64,000 bases of DNA from Marivibrio sp040218065 (GTDB taxonomy: Bacteria > Pseudomonadota > Alphaproteobacteria > UBA8366 > Aestuariispiraceae): the NCBI RefSeq assembly GCF_040218065.1, contig NZ_JAVJQE010000004.1:124001-188000 (forward strand). The letters run 5' to 3'. Positions within the stretch are counted from its first letter, which is position 1. The number at the start of each line of letters is the position of its first letter. Below the pieces are notes generated by a model, which made no database searches, was not told the DNA's origin, and saw only the letters and a program-made list of their open reading frames with translations. The translations under genes and the position numbers were made by a program. This document shows, in pieces, positions 8,432-16,102 of the stretch.

Positions 8432-10072
8432 TTATGATGAGCCCGAAATAAGGTCCGCCGCCTTTTCAGCGAGCATAAAGCCAGCGGCGTTAATGTTGGC
8501 GCTAGGAACGGCCGGCATGGCCGACGCATCGACGACCCTTAGTCGGTCGACGCCCTTCACCCGTAGCATCGGATCAAGGGGAGCTAGATCGTCCGTCGCC
8601 CCGCCCATTCGCACCGTGCCGCAGGGGTGATAGGCGCTCGCGGCGTTGAGGCGGATGAAGCGGTCTAGATCCTCCGTCGCCTTCAGATCCGAACCAGGCG
8701 ACGCTTCCCGTCCGCGAAAGGTCGCGAAGGCCGGCTGCCCCAAGATCTCTCGGCCCAACTCCAATGCGCGGCGCATCGCCAGCCGATCCGATTCGGCCGA
8801 CAGGTAGGCCGGATCGATCGCCGGCGCGTCAGCTGGATCGTCGGACTGAAGAAAGACCCGCCCTCGGCTCGCCGGACGCATCGTCCCGCAGCCGAGCCGC
8901 CAGCCGTTGCGCTTGGGGTCGGGCAGCCAGTCGGGTCCGAAGAAGATCGGGAAGAAATGCATCTGGACGTCCGGCCAGGCCTCGAACGCCGGCGCGCTCG
9001 CGAGGAAGGCGCCGACGTGACACTGGTTGACCGCCGCCGGGCCTGTCTTGGCGACGAGCCATTGCAGCCCGGCCCAGGCCGTCAGATGAGGGCGCATATA
9101 GCGGTTGAGGGAGATGGGCAGATCGGTCTCCACCTGAATATGCGCTTCCAGATGATCGTGCAGATTTTCGCCGACCCCTGGCGCCGCTATGCGCGGACGC
9201 AGGCCGACGGCGCGGAGCGCCGCTTCCGGCCCCACGCCGGAGAGCATCAGGATCTGCGGCGTGGCGAACACGCCTGCGGCGAGGATCACCTCCCGTCCGG
9301 CGTAGATCGTTTCGAGCCCGCCGCTCTCGTCTACGGCCGAGACCCCTACGGCTCGGTCTCTCTCGAAGACGAGACGAACGATCCGCCGTCCAGTCACTAC
9401 TTGCAGACCTTCGGGTCGCGGCGCTCGGTGCAGATAGGCGCGCGACGCGCTCGATCGCCGTCCGTCCGCGACGCTCATGTCGAAGCGTCCAACCCCAGCC
9501 ACCGGGGCGGCGTTGAAGTCCTCCACCAGGTCGAACCCGGCCTGTCTCCCGGCCTCGAGAAAGGCGGCCGACAGCGGCGCCAGCGCCTCGACGCGGGTGA
9601 CGGAGACGGGCCCGGCCGCGCCGCGCGCCGGTGATGGCGGGCCGCGTCGACCTTCCAATCGACGGAAATAGGGCTCAACCTCCGCCCATCGCCAGCCGAT
9701 GCAGCCGTGCTCGTCCGCCCAGGCGTCGTAGTCCTTGGGATGCCCGCGCAGAAAGGTCATGCCGTTGATCGAGCTTGAGCCGCCCAGAACCCGCCCGCGC
9801 GGCTGGTCGATCCTGCGGCCGTCCAGATGCGGCTGCGGCTCGGTTCGATACCAACTGTTGAAACCGCTCGACGGCTTGAAGATGCTGCGCAGCCCCGCCG
9901 GCATGGTCAGCATCAACTGCGTCAGCGTCGGCGAGAGGTCGGAGCCGCCGGCCTCGAGTAAGATCACCTCGGCGCCCGCTTCCGCCAGCCGTCGGGCGAC
10001 CGTGCAGCCGGCGGTGCCGGCGCCGACGATCAGGTAATCCGCGCCGCGCGCCGGCGGCTTTCTGTTGCTCAT
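8432..10072 (-). CDS. GMC-family FAD oxidoreductase (choline dehydrogenase-like)
   Basis: 546 residues from ATG at 10072 (MSNRKPPARGADYLIVG). FAD-binding IVGAGTAGCTVARRLAEAG leads to LLEAGGSD, GMC signature GGSSSINGMTFLRGHPKDYDAW follows, and the C-terminus has AYHPCGTVRMGG (active-site His) and NINAAGFMLAEKAADL. Oxidises a primary or secondary alcohol; choline is only one possibility. It lies 56 bases behind the 2OG oxygenase gene, probably one transcript. A paralogue lies at 47286-48983. Confidence 0.88.
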   Translation of the reverse strand: MSNRKPPARGADYLIVGAGTAGCTVARRLAEAGAEVILLEAGGSDLSPTLTQLMLTMPAGLRSIFKPSSGFNSWYRTEPQPHLDGRRIDQPRGRVLGGSSSINGMTFLRGHPKDYDAWADEHGCIGWRWAEVEPYFRRLEGRRGPPSPARGAAGPVSVTRVEALAPLSAAFLEAGRQAGFDLVEDFNAAPVAGVGRFDMSVADGRRSSASRAYLHRAPRPEGLQVVTGRRIVRLVFERDRAVGVSAVDESGGLETIYAGREVILAAGVFATPQILMLSGVGPEAALRAVGLRPRIAAPGVGENLHDHLEAHIQVETDLPISLNRYMRPHLTAWAGLQWLVAKTGPAAVNQCHVGAFLASAPAFEAWPDVQMHFFPIFFGPDWLPDPKRNGWRLGCGTMRPASRGRVFLQSDDPADAPAIDPAYLSAESDRLAMRRALELGREILGQPAFATFRGREASPGSDLKATEDLDRFIRLNAASAYHPCGTVRMGGATDDLAPLDPMLRVKGVDRLRVVDASAMPAVPSANINAAGFMLAEKAADLISGSS

Positions 10073-10128
10073 GACCCGTCCGTCTCGACTGTCTGAGCCG
10101 TCAGTTGAGCGGGCGGATCCGCGCGCGG

Positions 10129-10959
10129 TCAAGCGGCGCCTGTGCGCGGACCGTAGACGGTCTCGTTGACCTGAGGGTCGCCGATGACGCCGGGTTCTGT
10201 CTCATAGACGAAGACGCCCATGATGCGCATGCGCGCCCCTTCGACCGGCGAGACCCGGTGCAGCGAATTGCAGCCCCGGAACAGGCAGAGCGCGCCCGGC
10301 TCACGGGCGATCCGTCGAATCCCCAATTCGGCCTCGCCCCGCAACACGCGTGCGACCTGGTCGTAGCGCTGGTCGTCGTCGCGGCGGGTGTTGGGCCAGA
10401 TCTCGAAGTGACCGCCGGCCTCGGGCGCCTGCAGCATCAAGGTCATGGTGAAGGCGTTCACTGAATCGAAGTGCCAGGCGGATCGGTCGCCTTCCCGGTA
10501 GCATAGCGTGTTGACCGGCTGCAGCGGGTCCTCATTGACGAAAAGCGCCTCCTCGCCGACCACGGCGGCGATCATCCGGCGCGTCGCCTCCCAATAATAC
10601 AGGGTCTTGAGCGGGGAATCGTCCGGCAGCAGATCGGCCGCCAGCATGCGCGTGCTGGCCGTCAGCATCATGTTGCGGGGATGATCCTCCGGCAGGGCGG
10701 GGTCTCCGCTGCGCTGCAGATAGCAGTTGCGCTCGGCATTGTTGTCGTGCCCGCGCGGTAAGGCGGCCTCGGCGTCCGCGACGGCGCGCAGACGGGCGGC
10801 TTCCGTGAGGAACCCGGGAAATTCGCAAACCTGGTCGCGGGCGAGATCGGCGCGCTTCGCGGCGACCAGTTCGGCGAGGCGAGGCTCGTCCGGGCGATCC
10901 AGCGGATAGCGGTCGAGGTCGATCACCGCCGCAGGATTCGTGAAGTCTATGTCGGCCAT
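10129..10959 (-). CDS. 2-oxoglutarate/Fe(II)-dependent oxygenase
   Basis: 276 residues from ATG 10959 (MADIDFTNPAAV); a longer in-frame start at 11037 would fall inside the promoter palindrome and is rejected. Fe ligands fit His163-x-Asp165 in SAWHFDSVNAF with the distal His234 in NSLHRVSPVEG, and an Arg about 10 residues later could bind 2OG. The HxD triad points to hydroxylation rather than halogenation, since 2OG halogenases have Gly or Ala at the Asp position. Substrate unknown; the GMC dehydrogenase behind it could oxidise the alcohol it makes (inference). Confidence 0.78.
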   Translation of the reverse strand: MADIDFTNPAAVIDLDRYPLDRPDEPRLAELVAAKRADLARDQVCEFPGFLTEAARLRAVADAEAALPRGHDNNAERNCYLQRSGDPALPEDHPRNMMLTASTRMLAADLLPDDSPLKTLYYWEATRRMIAAVVGEEALFVNEDPLQPVNTLCYREGDRSAWHFDSVNAFTMTLMLQAPEAGGHFEIWPNTRRDDDQRYDQVARVLRGEAELGIRRIAREPGALCLFRGCNSLHRVSPVEGARMRIMGVFVYETEPGVIGDPQVNETVYGPRTGAA

Positions 10960-11032
10960 CTGATCCTCTTCCGCTTGCTCATCCTGAAATCGGGCCGCAT
11001 CGCCCTGATTGACTGTGCCAGAAAATATTTTG

Positions 11033-11054
11033 AACAAACAATATATTTTTTGTT
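11033..11054. promoter_or_regulatory. 22-bp near-perfect palindrome in a divergent promoter
   Basis: AACAAA (11033-11038), central AATATATT (11040-11047), TTTGTT (11049-11054); only the pair 11039/11048 breaks symmetry. An AT-rich island between the oxygenase/GMC transcript and the binding-protein gene. Suits a TetR-type dimer; the BetI-like regulator at 12828 is the obvious candidate (inference). Confidence 0.6.
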
Positions 11055-11113
11055 ATCGTCGGGTCATCGAACGTCGACGACCAGCGTCGACGGCGGGCAT
11101 GGGAGGAAGAAAG

Positions 11114-12715
11114 ATGCGGGAGAGCGATGGGATGCGGGGACGGTTCATAGGACGGCCGAGCCGGCGCGCGGTGATCGGCGGGGCGGCGGCTGCAGCGGCC
11201 GGCCTTTATGCTGGGCCGGCGCTGCTGGGCCGGCCCCAGGCGCGCGCGGCCGGGCCGACGGCCGGCGGTCATCTGACCTTCGGGATCAGCGCCGGGGCGA
11301 CGACCGACAGCTTCGATCCGGGCAAGGTCGGCAACGCCTTCCAATCGGTGCTGCAATATACGGTCGGCTCAATGCTGACCGAGATCGACGCGAACGGCGC
11401 GGTGCAGCCCAAGCTGGCCTCCGGCTGGGAGTCCTCGAAGGACGCGACCCGCTGGACCTTCATGCTGCGTCGGGACGCGACCTTCCATGACGGCCGGAAG
11501 GTGGTCGCGGAGGACGTCGTCGCCTCGCTCAACCATCACCGGGGGGAGAAGTCGGAATCCTCCGCCAAGCCCATCATGGCGGCGGTGGAGGAGATCCGCG
11601 CCGACGGCACCCATGCGGTGGTCGTTCAGTTGTCGGCGCCGGACGCGGATTTTCCCTTCAAGGTCAGCAGCTTCAACTTTCCGATCTATCCGGCCAAGAC
11701 CGACGGGACGATGGACTTCGCCAGCCGCAACGGCTGCGGTCCCTATCGCGTCACTGCGTTCGAAGCCGGCGTGCAGGCGGAGTTCGAGCGGCATCCGGAT
11801 TATTTCGCACGCGGACCCCGCGCGCATCTCGACAGCGCGACGATGCTCTGCCTGCCGGACACGGCCGCGCGTCAGAACGCGCTGATGTCAGGCCAGGTGG
11901 ATGCGATCGACCGCGTCGATCTGGCGACCTTCGATCTTCTGGCGAAGGCCCCCGGCGTGCGGGTGGAGGAGGTGGCGAACAAGACCCACTACACCTTCCC
12001 GATGCGCACCGACGCCGCGCCCTTCACCGATCCGGACGTACGCCTCGCGCTCAAGCACGCGGTGGATCGGGAGGCGCTGTTGGCGACGATTCTGCGCGGA
12101 CACGGGGCTCTCGGCAACGACACGCCCATCAATCCCACCTACCGCTATTACAGCGATGCCGTTCCGCAGCGGGCCTACGATCCCGAGCGCGCACGCTTCC
12201 ATCTCAAGCGCGCCGGGGCGGAGGGGCTGAAGCTGACCCTCCACGCTTCCGACGCCGCCTTCACCCGCGCGGTCGACGCCTCCGTCCTGTTCGCCGAGCA
12301 GGCGAAGGCCGCCGGCTTAGACGTGACGGTCAGGCGCGCGCCGCAGGACGGCTATTGGAACGACGTGTGGATGAAGGAGGCCTGGTCCGCCTGCTATTGG
12401 TACGGCACGCCGACCGAGGATGAGATCTTCACCACCGCCTATTCGGCCGGCGCGGACTGGAACGACACCTATTGGGACAACGCGCGCTTCAACGAGTTGC
12501 TGGTCCAAGCCCGGGGCGAGTTGGACGAACCGCTGCGCGCCGAGATGTATCACGAGATGCAGACGATCCTGAATCAGGACGGCGGCCTGATCGCCCCCGT
12601 CTTCGCCAACGACGTCTTCGCGGTGCGCGATAAGGTTCGCTATGGCGAGCTGGCGAACAATTTCGAGGTCGACGGACGTCTGTTCTTCGAGCGCTGGTGG
12701 CTCGAGACCGCCTGA
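11114..12715 (+). CDS. ABC transporter solute-binding protein, family 5 (peptide/opine type)
   Basis: 533 residues, ATG 11114 behind GGAGGAAGAAAG. The N-terminus has a twin-arginine signal (SRRAVIGGAAAAAAGLYAG). SBP_bac_5 features: GGHLTFGISAGATTDSFDPG, a WEVSKDATRWTF-like stretch, FHDGRKVVAEDVVASLNHH and late DEPLRAEMYHEMQTILNQDGG. Periplasmic receptor, but no dpp/opp permease or ATPase genes are adjacent, so it is an orphan here. Divergent from the oxygenase/GMC pair; ligand likely their substrate (inference). Confidence 0.87.
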   Translation: MRESDGMRGRFIGRPSRRAVIGGAAAAAAGLYAGPALLGRPQARAAGPTAGGHLTFGISAGATTDSFDPGKVGNAFQSVLQYTVGSMLTEIDANGAVQPKLASGWESSKDATRWTFMLRRDATFHDGRKVVAEDVVASLNHHRGEKSESSAKPIMAAVEEIRADGTHAVVVQLSAPDADFPFKVSSFNFPIYPAKTDGTMDFASRNGCGPYRVTAFEAGVQAEFERHPDYFARGPRAHLDSATMLCLPDTAARQNALMSGQVDAIDRVDLATFDLLAKAPGVRVEEVANKTHYTFPMRTDAAPFTDPDVRLALKHAVDREALLATILRGHGALGNDTPINPTYRYYSDAVPQRAYDPERARFHLKRAGAEGLKLTLHASDAAFTRAVDASVLFAEQAKAAGLDVTVRRAPQDGYWNDVWMKEAWSACYWYGTPTEDEIFTTAYSAGADWNDTYWDNARFNELLVQARGELDEPLRAEMYHEMQTILNQDGGLIAPVFANDVFAVRDKVRYGELANNFEVDGRLFFERWWLETA

Positions 12716-12741
12716 CGCACCCGCGCCCGGTCGGGACAAGG

Positions 12742-12782
12742 GGGAAGCGCCGGCGCGCCTTGGCGGGGCGGCGGCGCTTCCC
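12742..12782 (+). terminator. Terminator-like hairpin behind the binding-protein gene
   Basis: An 11-bp perfect stem, GGGAAGCGCCG (12742-12752) with CGGCGCTTCCC (12772-12782), 19-base loop, followed by TTATAG. Lies between the SBP gene and the TetR gene. Confidence 0.5.
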
Positions 12783-12827
12783 TTATAGTCGGCGAACGTT
12801 CCGTTCAGCTGTTGGAGCCGGTCCGCC

Positions 12828-13481
12828 GTGCCGCCTTCCCGATCCACACCCCCGCCGAACGCCGCGCTCTCGACCAAGCGACCGCGCACCCACGCGGAGA
12901 TCAACGAGTTCCGCCGGCGCGCGCTGTTGGAAGGCGCGATCCGCTCTTTTGCGGAGCATGGCGTAGCCGGCACCACCAATCGCACTATCTGTCAGGCGGC
13001 CGGCGCGTCGAGCGGCCTTATCCAGCATTATTTCGAGAGCAAGGATAAGCTGGTCGCCGCGGCTTTCGCCTATCTGCTGAACCGCACAGCAGACGCGGTG
13101 CGCGAGGCGGTCCAGCAGGCGGGACCTAGCGCGCTCGACCGGCTGCACGCGATGCCGCTGGCGGTGCTCTCCACCGCGATCGCGACCGAGGAGACCAAGA
13201 ACGCCTTTCTCTCATTCTGGCATGAGATCCGGTTCAACGCGTTGGTGCGCGCGGAGAACAAGGAGTTCTACCGCGACTATGCGCAGCGCACGGAAGCGCT
13301 TTTTGCGGCGGCTGCCTCCGAATTGGAGAGGGACATTGACACTCGCCGTTCAGCGCGCGGGCTGATTTGCCTGCTCGACGGACTTTGGCTCAATCTCAGC
13401 ATGGAGCGGCCCGTACTGTCGGCCCACGATGCAGATTCAATCTGCCGCCGCTATATCGACGGCGAGCTCGGCGCGCGATAG
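12828..13481 (+). CDS. TetR/BetI-like transcriptional regulator
   Basis: 217 residues, GTG start at 12828. The HTH is at about residues 28-75 (LEGAIRSFAEHGVAGTTNRTICQAAGASSGLIQHYFESKDKLV), close to BetI in wording (GLIQHYF), and the C-terminal domain (LSFWHEIRFNALVRAENKEFYRDYAQR) also resembles the BetI type. Expected to repress nearby genes and to sense a quaternary amine or related ligand; candidate operator at 11033-11054. Converges on the aminotransferase gene. Confidence 0.85.
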   Translation: MPPSRSTPPPNAALSTKRPRTHAEINEFRRRALLEGAIRSFAEHGVAGTTNRTICQAAGASSGLIQHYFESKDKLVAAAFAYLLNRTADAVREAVQQAGPSALDRLHAMPLAVLSTAIATEETKNAFLSFWHEIRFNALVRAENKEFYRDYAQRTEALFAAAASELERDIDTRRSARGLICLLDGLWLNLSMERPVLSAHDADSICRRYIDGELGAR

Positions 13482-13509
13482 CGGCCAAACGAATTGAATA
13501 ACGTCTGAG

Positions 13510-13530
13510 TTTGGCTAGAAGTAAGCGTTC
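13510..13530. repeat. Copy 1 of a 21-nt dispersed repeat
   Basis: TTTGGCTAGAAGTAAGCGTTC-like 21-mer (core TTTGGCTAG..AGTA) in the intergenic space 13482-13666; 18 of 21 positions match 25630-25650. Possibly a remnant of a decayed dispersed repeat. Confidence 0.4.
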
Positions 13531-13666
13531 TGTGGCGACGGCCGGTTAGACCGAAGTTGACCCAACTCGGACGAAGCGCCGATCGCGTTGCGGCGAAGAA
13601 CGGGGCTGATCGCGCGGCCGCTTAGGCCGAGGCGCGCCCTTCTACGGGGGCGGTGCGCGCGGTCTC

Positions 13667-14938
13667 TCACAACCGTTCGGCCGCGCGCGCGTAAGCCGCT
13701 TCCGTGGCCGTCAGATCCGCCTCGCTGAGCGCGAGGCAGGGATAGGTCTTGCCTGGCGACTTGAGCAATCCGCCAGCCCGCAGCGCGCGATTGAAGGCGC
13801 TCTGGCGGTCCGCATCGGCGTGCAGGACGGCGCGGTAGTCGCGCACGCGGGTCTCGGTAAAGACGACCTCGAACAGGCTGGGCGCGCCGACGACCTGATG
13901 CGCGATCCCGCGCGCCGACAGCGCGTTGGAGGCTGAGGCCATGAGCCGCGCGCCGATCGCGGTCAGACGGTCGTACTGGCCGGGTCGCCGCAGCACCTCC
14001 ATCGTCTTCAGGCCCGCAACCGCCGCGACCGGATTGCCGGAGAGCGTGCCGAGCTGCATCAGCCACTTGTCCGCGCCGACGGCCGCCTTGTCGAAATGCG
14101 CCATGATGTCGGCCCGGCCGGCGATCGCCGCCAGCGGAAAGCCGCCGCCGATGATCTTGCCCAGCGTGCAGAGATCCGGCGTGACGCCGTAGGCCTCCTG
14201 CGCGCCGCCATAGGCGAGGCGAAAGCCGGTCACGATCTCGTCGAAGATCAGGACGACGCCGTAACGGTCCGCCAGATCGCGCAACGCCTGCAGGAAGCCC
14301 GGCTCGGGCGGGACGATCCGCTGCAGCGGCTCGACGATGATGGCGGCGACTTCTTCGCCGCGTTCGGCCAGCAGGGATTGCAGGAACTCGACATCGTTGA
14401 AGGGGGCGATCAGCATCTCCGCGCGGACGCTCTCCGGGATGCCGGCGCTGTCGGGTACGGCCTCGGGAAAGTTCGCCAGACGCGTGGGCGCGAGGCTCAT
14501 CTGCGCCTCCGCGCTCATGCCGTGATAGCCGCCCTCGAACTTCAGGATCTTGATCCGGCCGGTGAAGGCGCGGGCGAGGCGGATGGCGTACATGTCCGCC
14601 TCCCCGCCGGAGGAGACGTAGCGCACCTGCTCGGCGCAGGCGACGGCCTCGCAGATCGCCTCGGCCAGTTCGATCCCGGCGGCGTTGCTGGCGAAGAAGG
14701 TCATGCCCTTGGGCAACTGGCCCAGGATCGCCTCCATCACCTCCGGATGACCATGGCCCAGCAGCATCGGGCCGGAGCCGATCAGATAGTCGATATACTC
14801 CCGCCCGTCCTCGTCCCAGACATGCGCGCCGCGCCCCTCGCGGATGACGATCCCCGGATCGAAATTGCCGAAGCCGCCGCCCGGCAGCACGCGGCGCGCG
14901 CGGTCGATCCAGCGTTGTTGCGAGGCGATGGGATGCAT
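13667..14938 (-). CDS. Class III aminotransferase, glutamate-1-semialdehyde aminomutase-like
   Basis: 423 residues, full length. PLP lysine is Lys261 in TLGKIIGGGFP, PLP-contacting Asp233 in IFDEIVTGFR, and SSGGEADMYAIRLARAFTGR matches the phosphate-binding region. Closest in style to HemL-like aminotransferases found in catabolic operons rather than to tetrapyrrole HemL itself. It follows the MR/MLE gene by 12 bases, so it is part of the DMGDH-MR operon. Could transaminate or epimerise an amino-acid intermediate (inference). Confidence 0.87.
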   Translation of the reverse strand: MHPIASQQRWIDRARRVLPGGGFGNFDPGIVIREGRGAHVWDEDGREYIDYLIGSGPMLLGHGHPEVMEAILGQLPKGMTFFASNAAGIELAEAICEAVACAEQVRYVSSGGEADMYAIRLARAFTGRIKILKFEGGYHGMSAEAQMSLAPTRLANFPEAVPDSAGIPESVRAEMLIAPFNDVEFLQSLLAERGEEVAAIIVEPLQRIVPPEPGFLQALRDLADRYGVVLIFDEIVTGFRLAYGGAQEAYGVTPDLCTLGKIIGGGFPLAAIAGRADIMAHFDKAAVGADKWLMQLGTLSGNPVAAVAGLKTMEVLRRPGQYDRLTAIGARLMASASNALSARGIAHQVVGAPSLFEVVFTETRVRDYRAVLHADADRQSAFNRALRAGGLLKSPGKTYPCLALSEADLTATEAAYARAAERL

Positions 14939-14950
14939 CGGGCCTTCCTT

Positions 14951-16102
14951 CTAGGCGAGAACGAGATCGGGCGCGCCCAGCAGGGCCGGGTCCGGTTCGA
15001 CGCCCAGGCCCGGCCCCTCCGGAGGCGCGATCCGGCCGTCGCGCCGCGTCGGGCCGTCGGGGGCGAGGCGCGGGCTTACATAGCCGGAAAGGTCGCAGAC
15101 GTTGAGCAGAAAGCGCTGGTCGCACGACGCGCCGAGCGCCAGCGCCGCCGCGGTCGCGACATCTGAGCCCCAGGTGTCTTCGACGCACATCTTGACGCCC
15201 AGCTGCTGGCACAGATCGCGCGCCTGCCGGGCCGCCGACAGGCCGCCGAACTTTGAGAGCTTGATCGCGGCCGCGTCCAGGCACCCGGCCCGGTGCGCGG
15301 CGATCAGGCTGGCGGTATCGTGCACCCCTTCATCCAGCTTCATCGGCAGGCCCGCGGCGGCGCGCACGCGCGCGCACTCCTCCAGCGTCCGGCAGGGCTG
15401 CTCCAGCATCACGTCGAGATGGGCGACCGCCCGCGCGACCCGGCTGGCGTCGAGGGAGGTCGCGCCGCAGTTCCAGTCGCCATAGACCAGCGGGCCGGGG
15501 CCGAGCGCTTCACGCACCAGGGTGAGGCGGGCTGCGTCCGCAGCCCAGTCGTCGTCCGCGCCCAACTTGACCTGGAACTGGGTCACGCCTTGCGCCTGCG
15601 CCTCCTGGGCGATGCGGGCCATCTCGTGCGGGTCGATGCAGGTGATCGAATGATAGACCGGCAGCGCCGCCGCCCGCCGGCCGCCGAGCAGCGCCGAAAG
15701 CGGCTGCCCGGCGATCTTCCCCAGCAGATCCCAGAGCGCGATGTCGATCGGGGAATGGACGAAAGGATGGCCGGGCAGCACGCGCATGCAGGCGGCGATC
15801 GCCGCCTCCGGTCCGGTCGCGTCGGCGCCCAGCAGCGCCGGCGCGACCTCGGCGACGCCCGGCGCGACGCCGCGCGCGTAGGCCGGCAGATAGTGCGGGA
15901 TGGGGCAGACCTCCCCCCATCCGACAAGACCGCTGTCGGTGGTGAGCGACAGCACCACGGTTTCGACCGCAGCGCAGCGCTTTCCGGCCGCCATCTCGTA
16001 GGCGACGTGGCTGGTGAGCGTCGTCGTCCAGACCCGGATTTCGGCGATACGATGCGCCGGCGCGCGGGTGGAGGCCGGGATCGGCGAGGCGAGGACGGCC
16101 AT
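14951..16102 (-). CDS. Mandelate racemase/muconate lactonizing enzyme family protein (betaine 2-epimerase or hydroxyproline dehydratase type)
   Basis: 383 residues; ATG 16102 overlaps the previous stop (TGATG). Enolase superfamily: N-terminal cap (IAEIRVWTTTLTSHVAYE), barrel lysine Lys179 in FQVKLG, metal ligands fitting Asp209 (YGDWN), Glu234 (LEQPC) and Asp257/Glu258 (KLDEG), and Lys281 (AIKLSKFGG) on the opposite side. The first Lys of a KxK pair is Gln, as I recall for the 4-hydroxyproline-betaine epimerase HpbD, which also shares LEQPC and the PxGPGLG ending. A cis-3-hydroxyproline dehydratase is the alternative. Confidence 0.83.
   Translation of the reverse strand: MAVLASPIPASTRAPAHRIAEIRVWTTTLTSHVAYEMAAGKRCAAVETVVLSLTTDSGLVGWGEVCPIPHYLPAYARGVAPGVAEVAPALLGADATGPEAAIAACMRVLPGHPFVHSPIDIALWDLLGKIAGQPLSALLGGRRAAALPVYHSITCIDPHEMARIAQEAQAQGVTQFQVKLGADDDWAADAARLTLVREALGPGPLVYGDWNCGATSLDASRVARAVAHLDVMLEQPCRTLEECARVRAAAGLPMKLDEGVHDTASLIAAHRAGCLDAAAIKLSKFGGLSAARQARDLCQQLGVKMCVEDTWGSDVATAAALALGASCDQRFLLNVCDLSGYVSPRLAPDGPTRRDGRIAPPEGPGLGVEPDPALLGAPDLVLA

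Noticed and set aside
10129..10959. 2OG-dependent halogenase
   Set aside because: The Fe triad has Asp165 (HFD); halogenases have Gly or Ala there.
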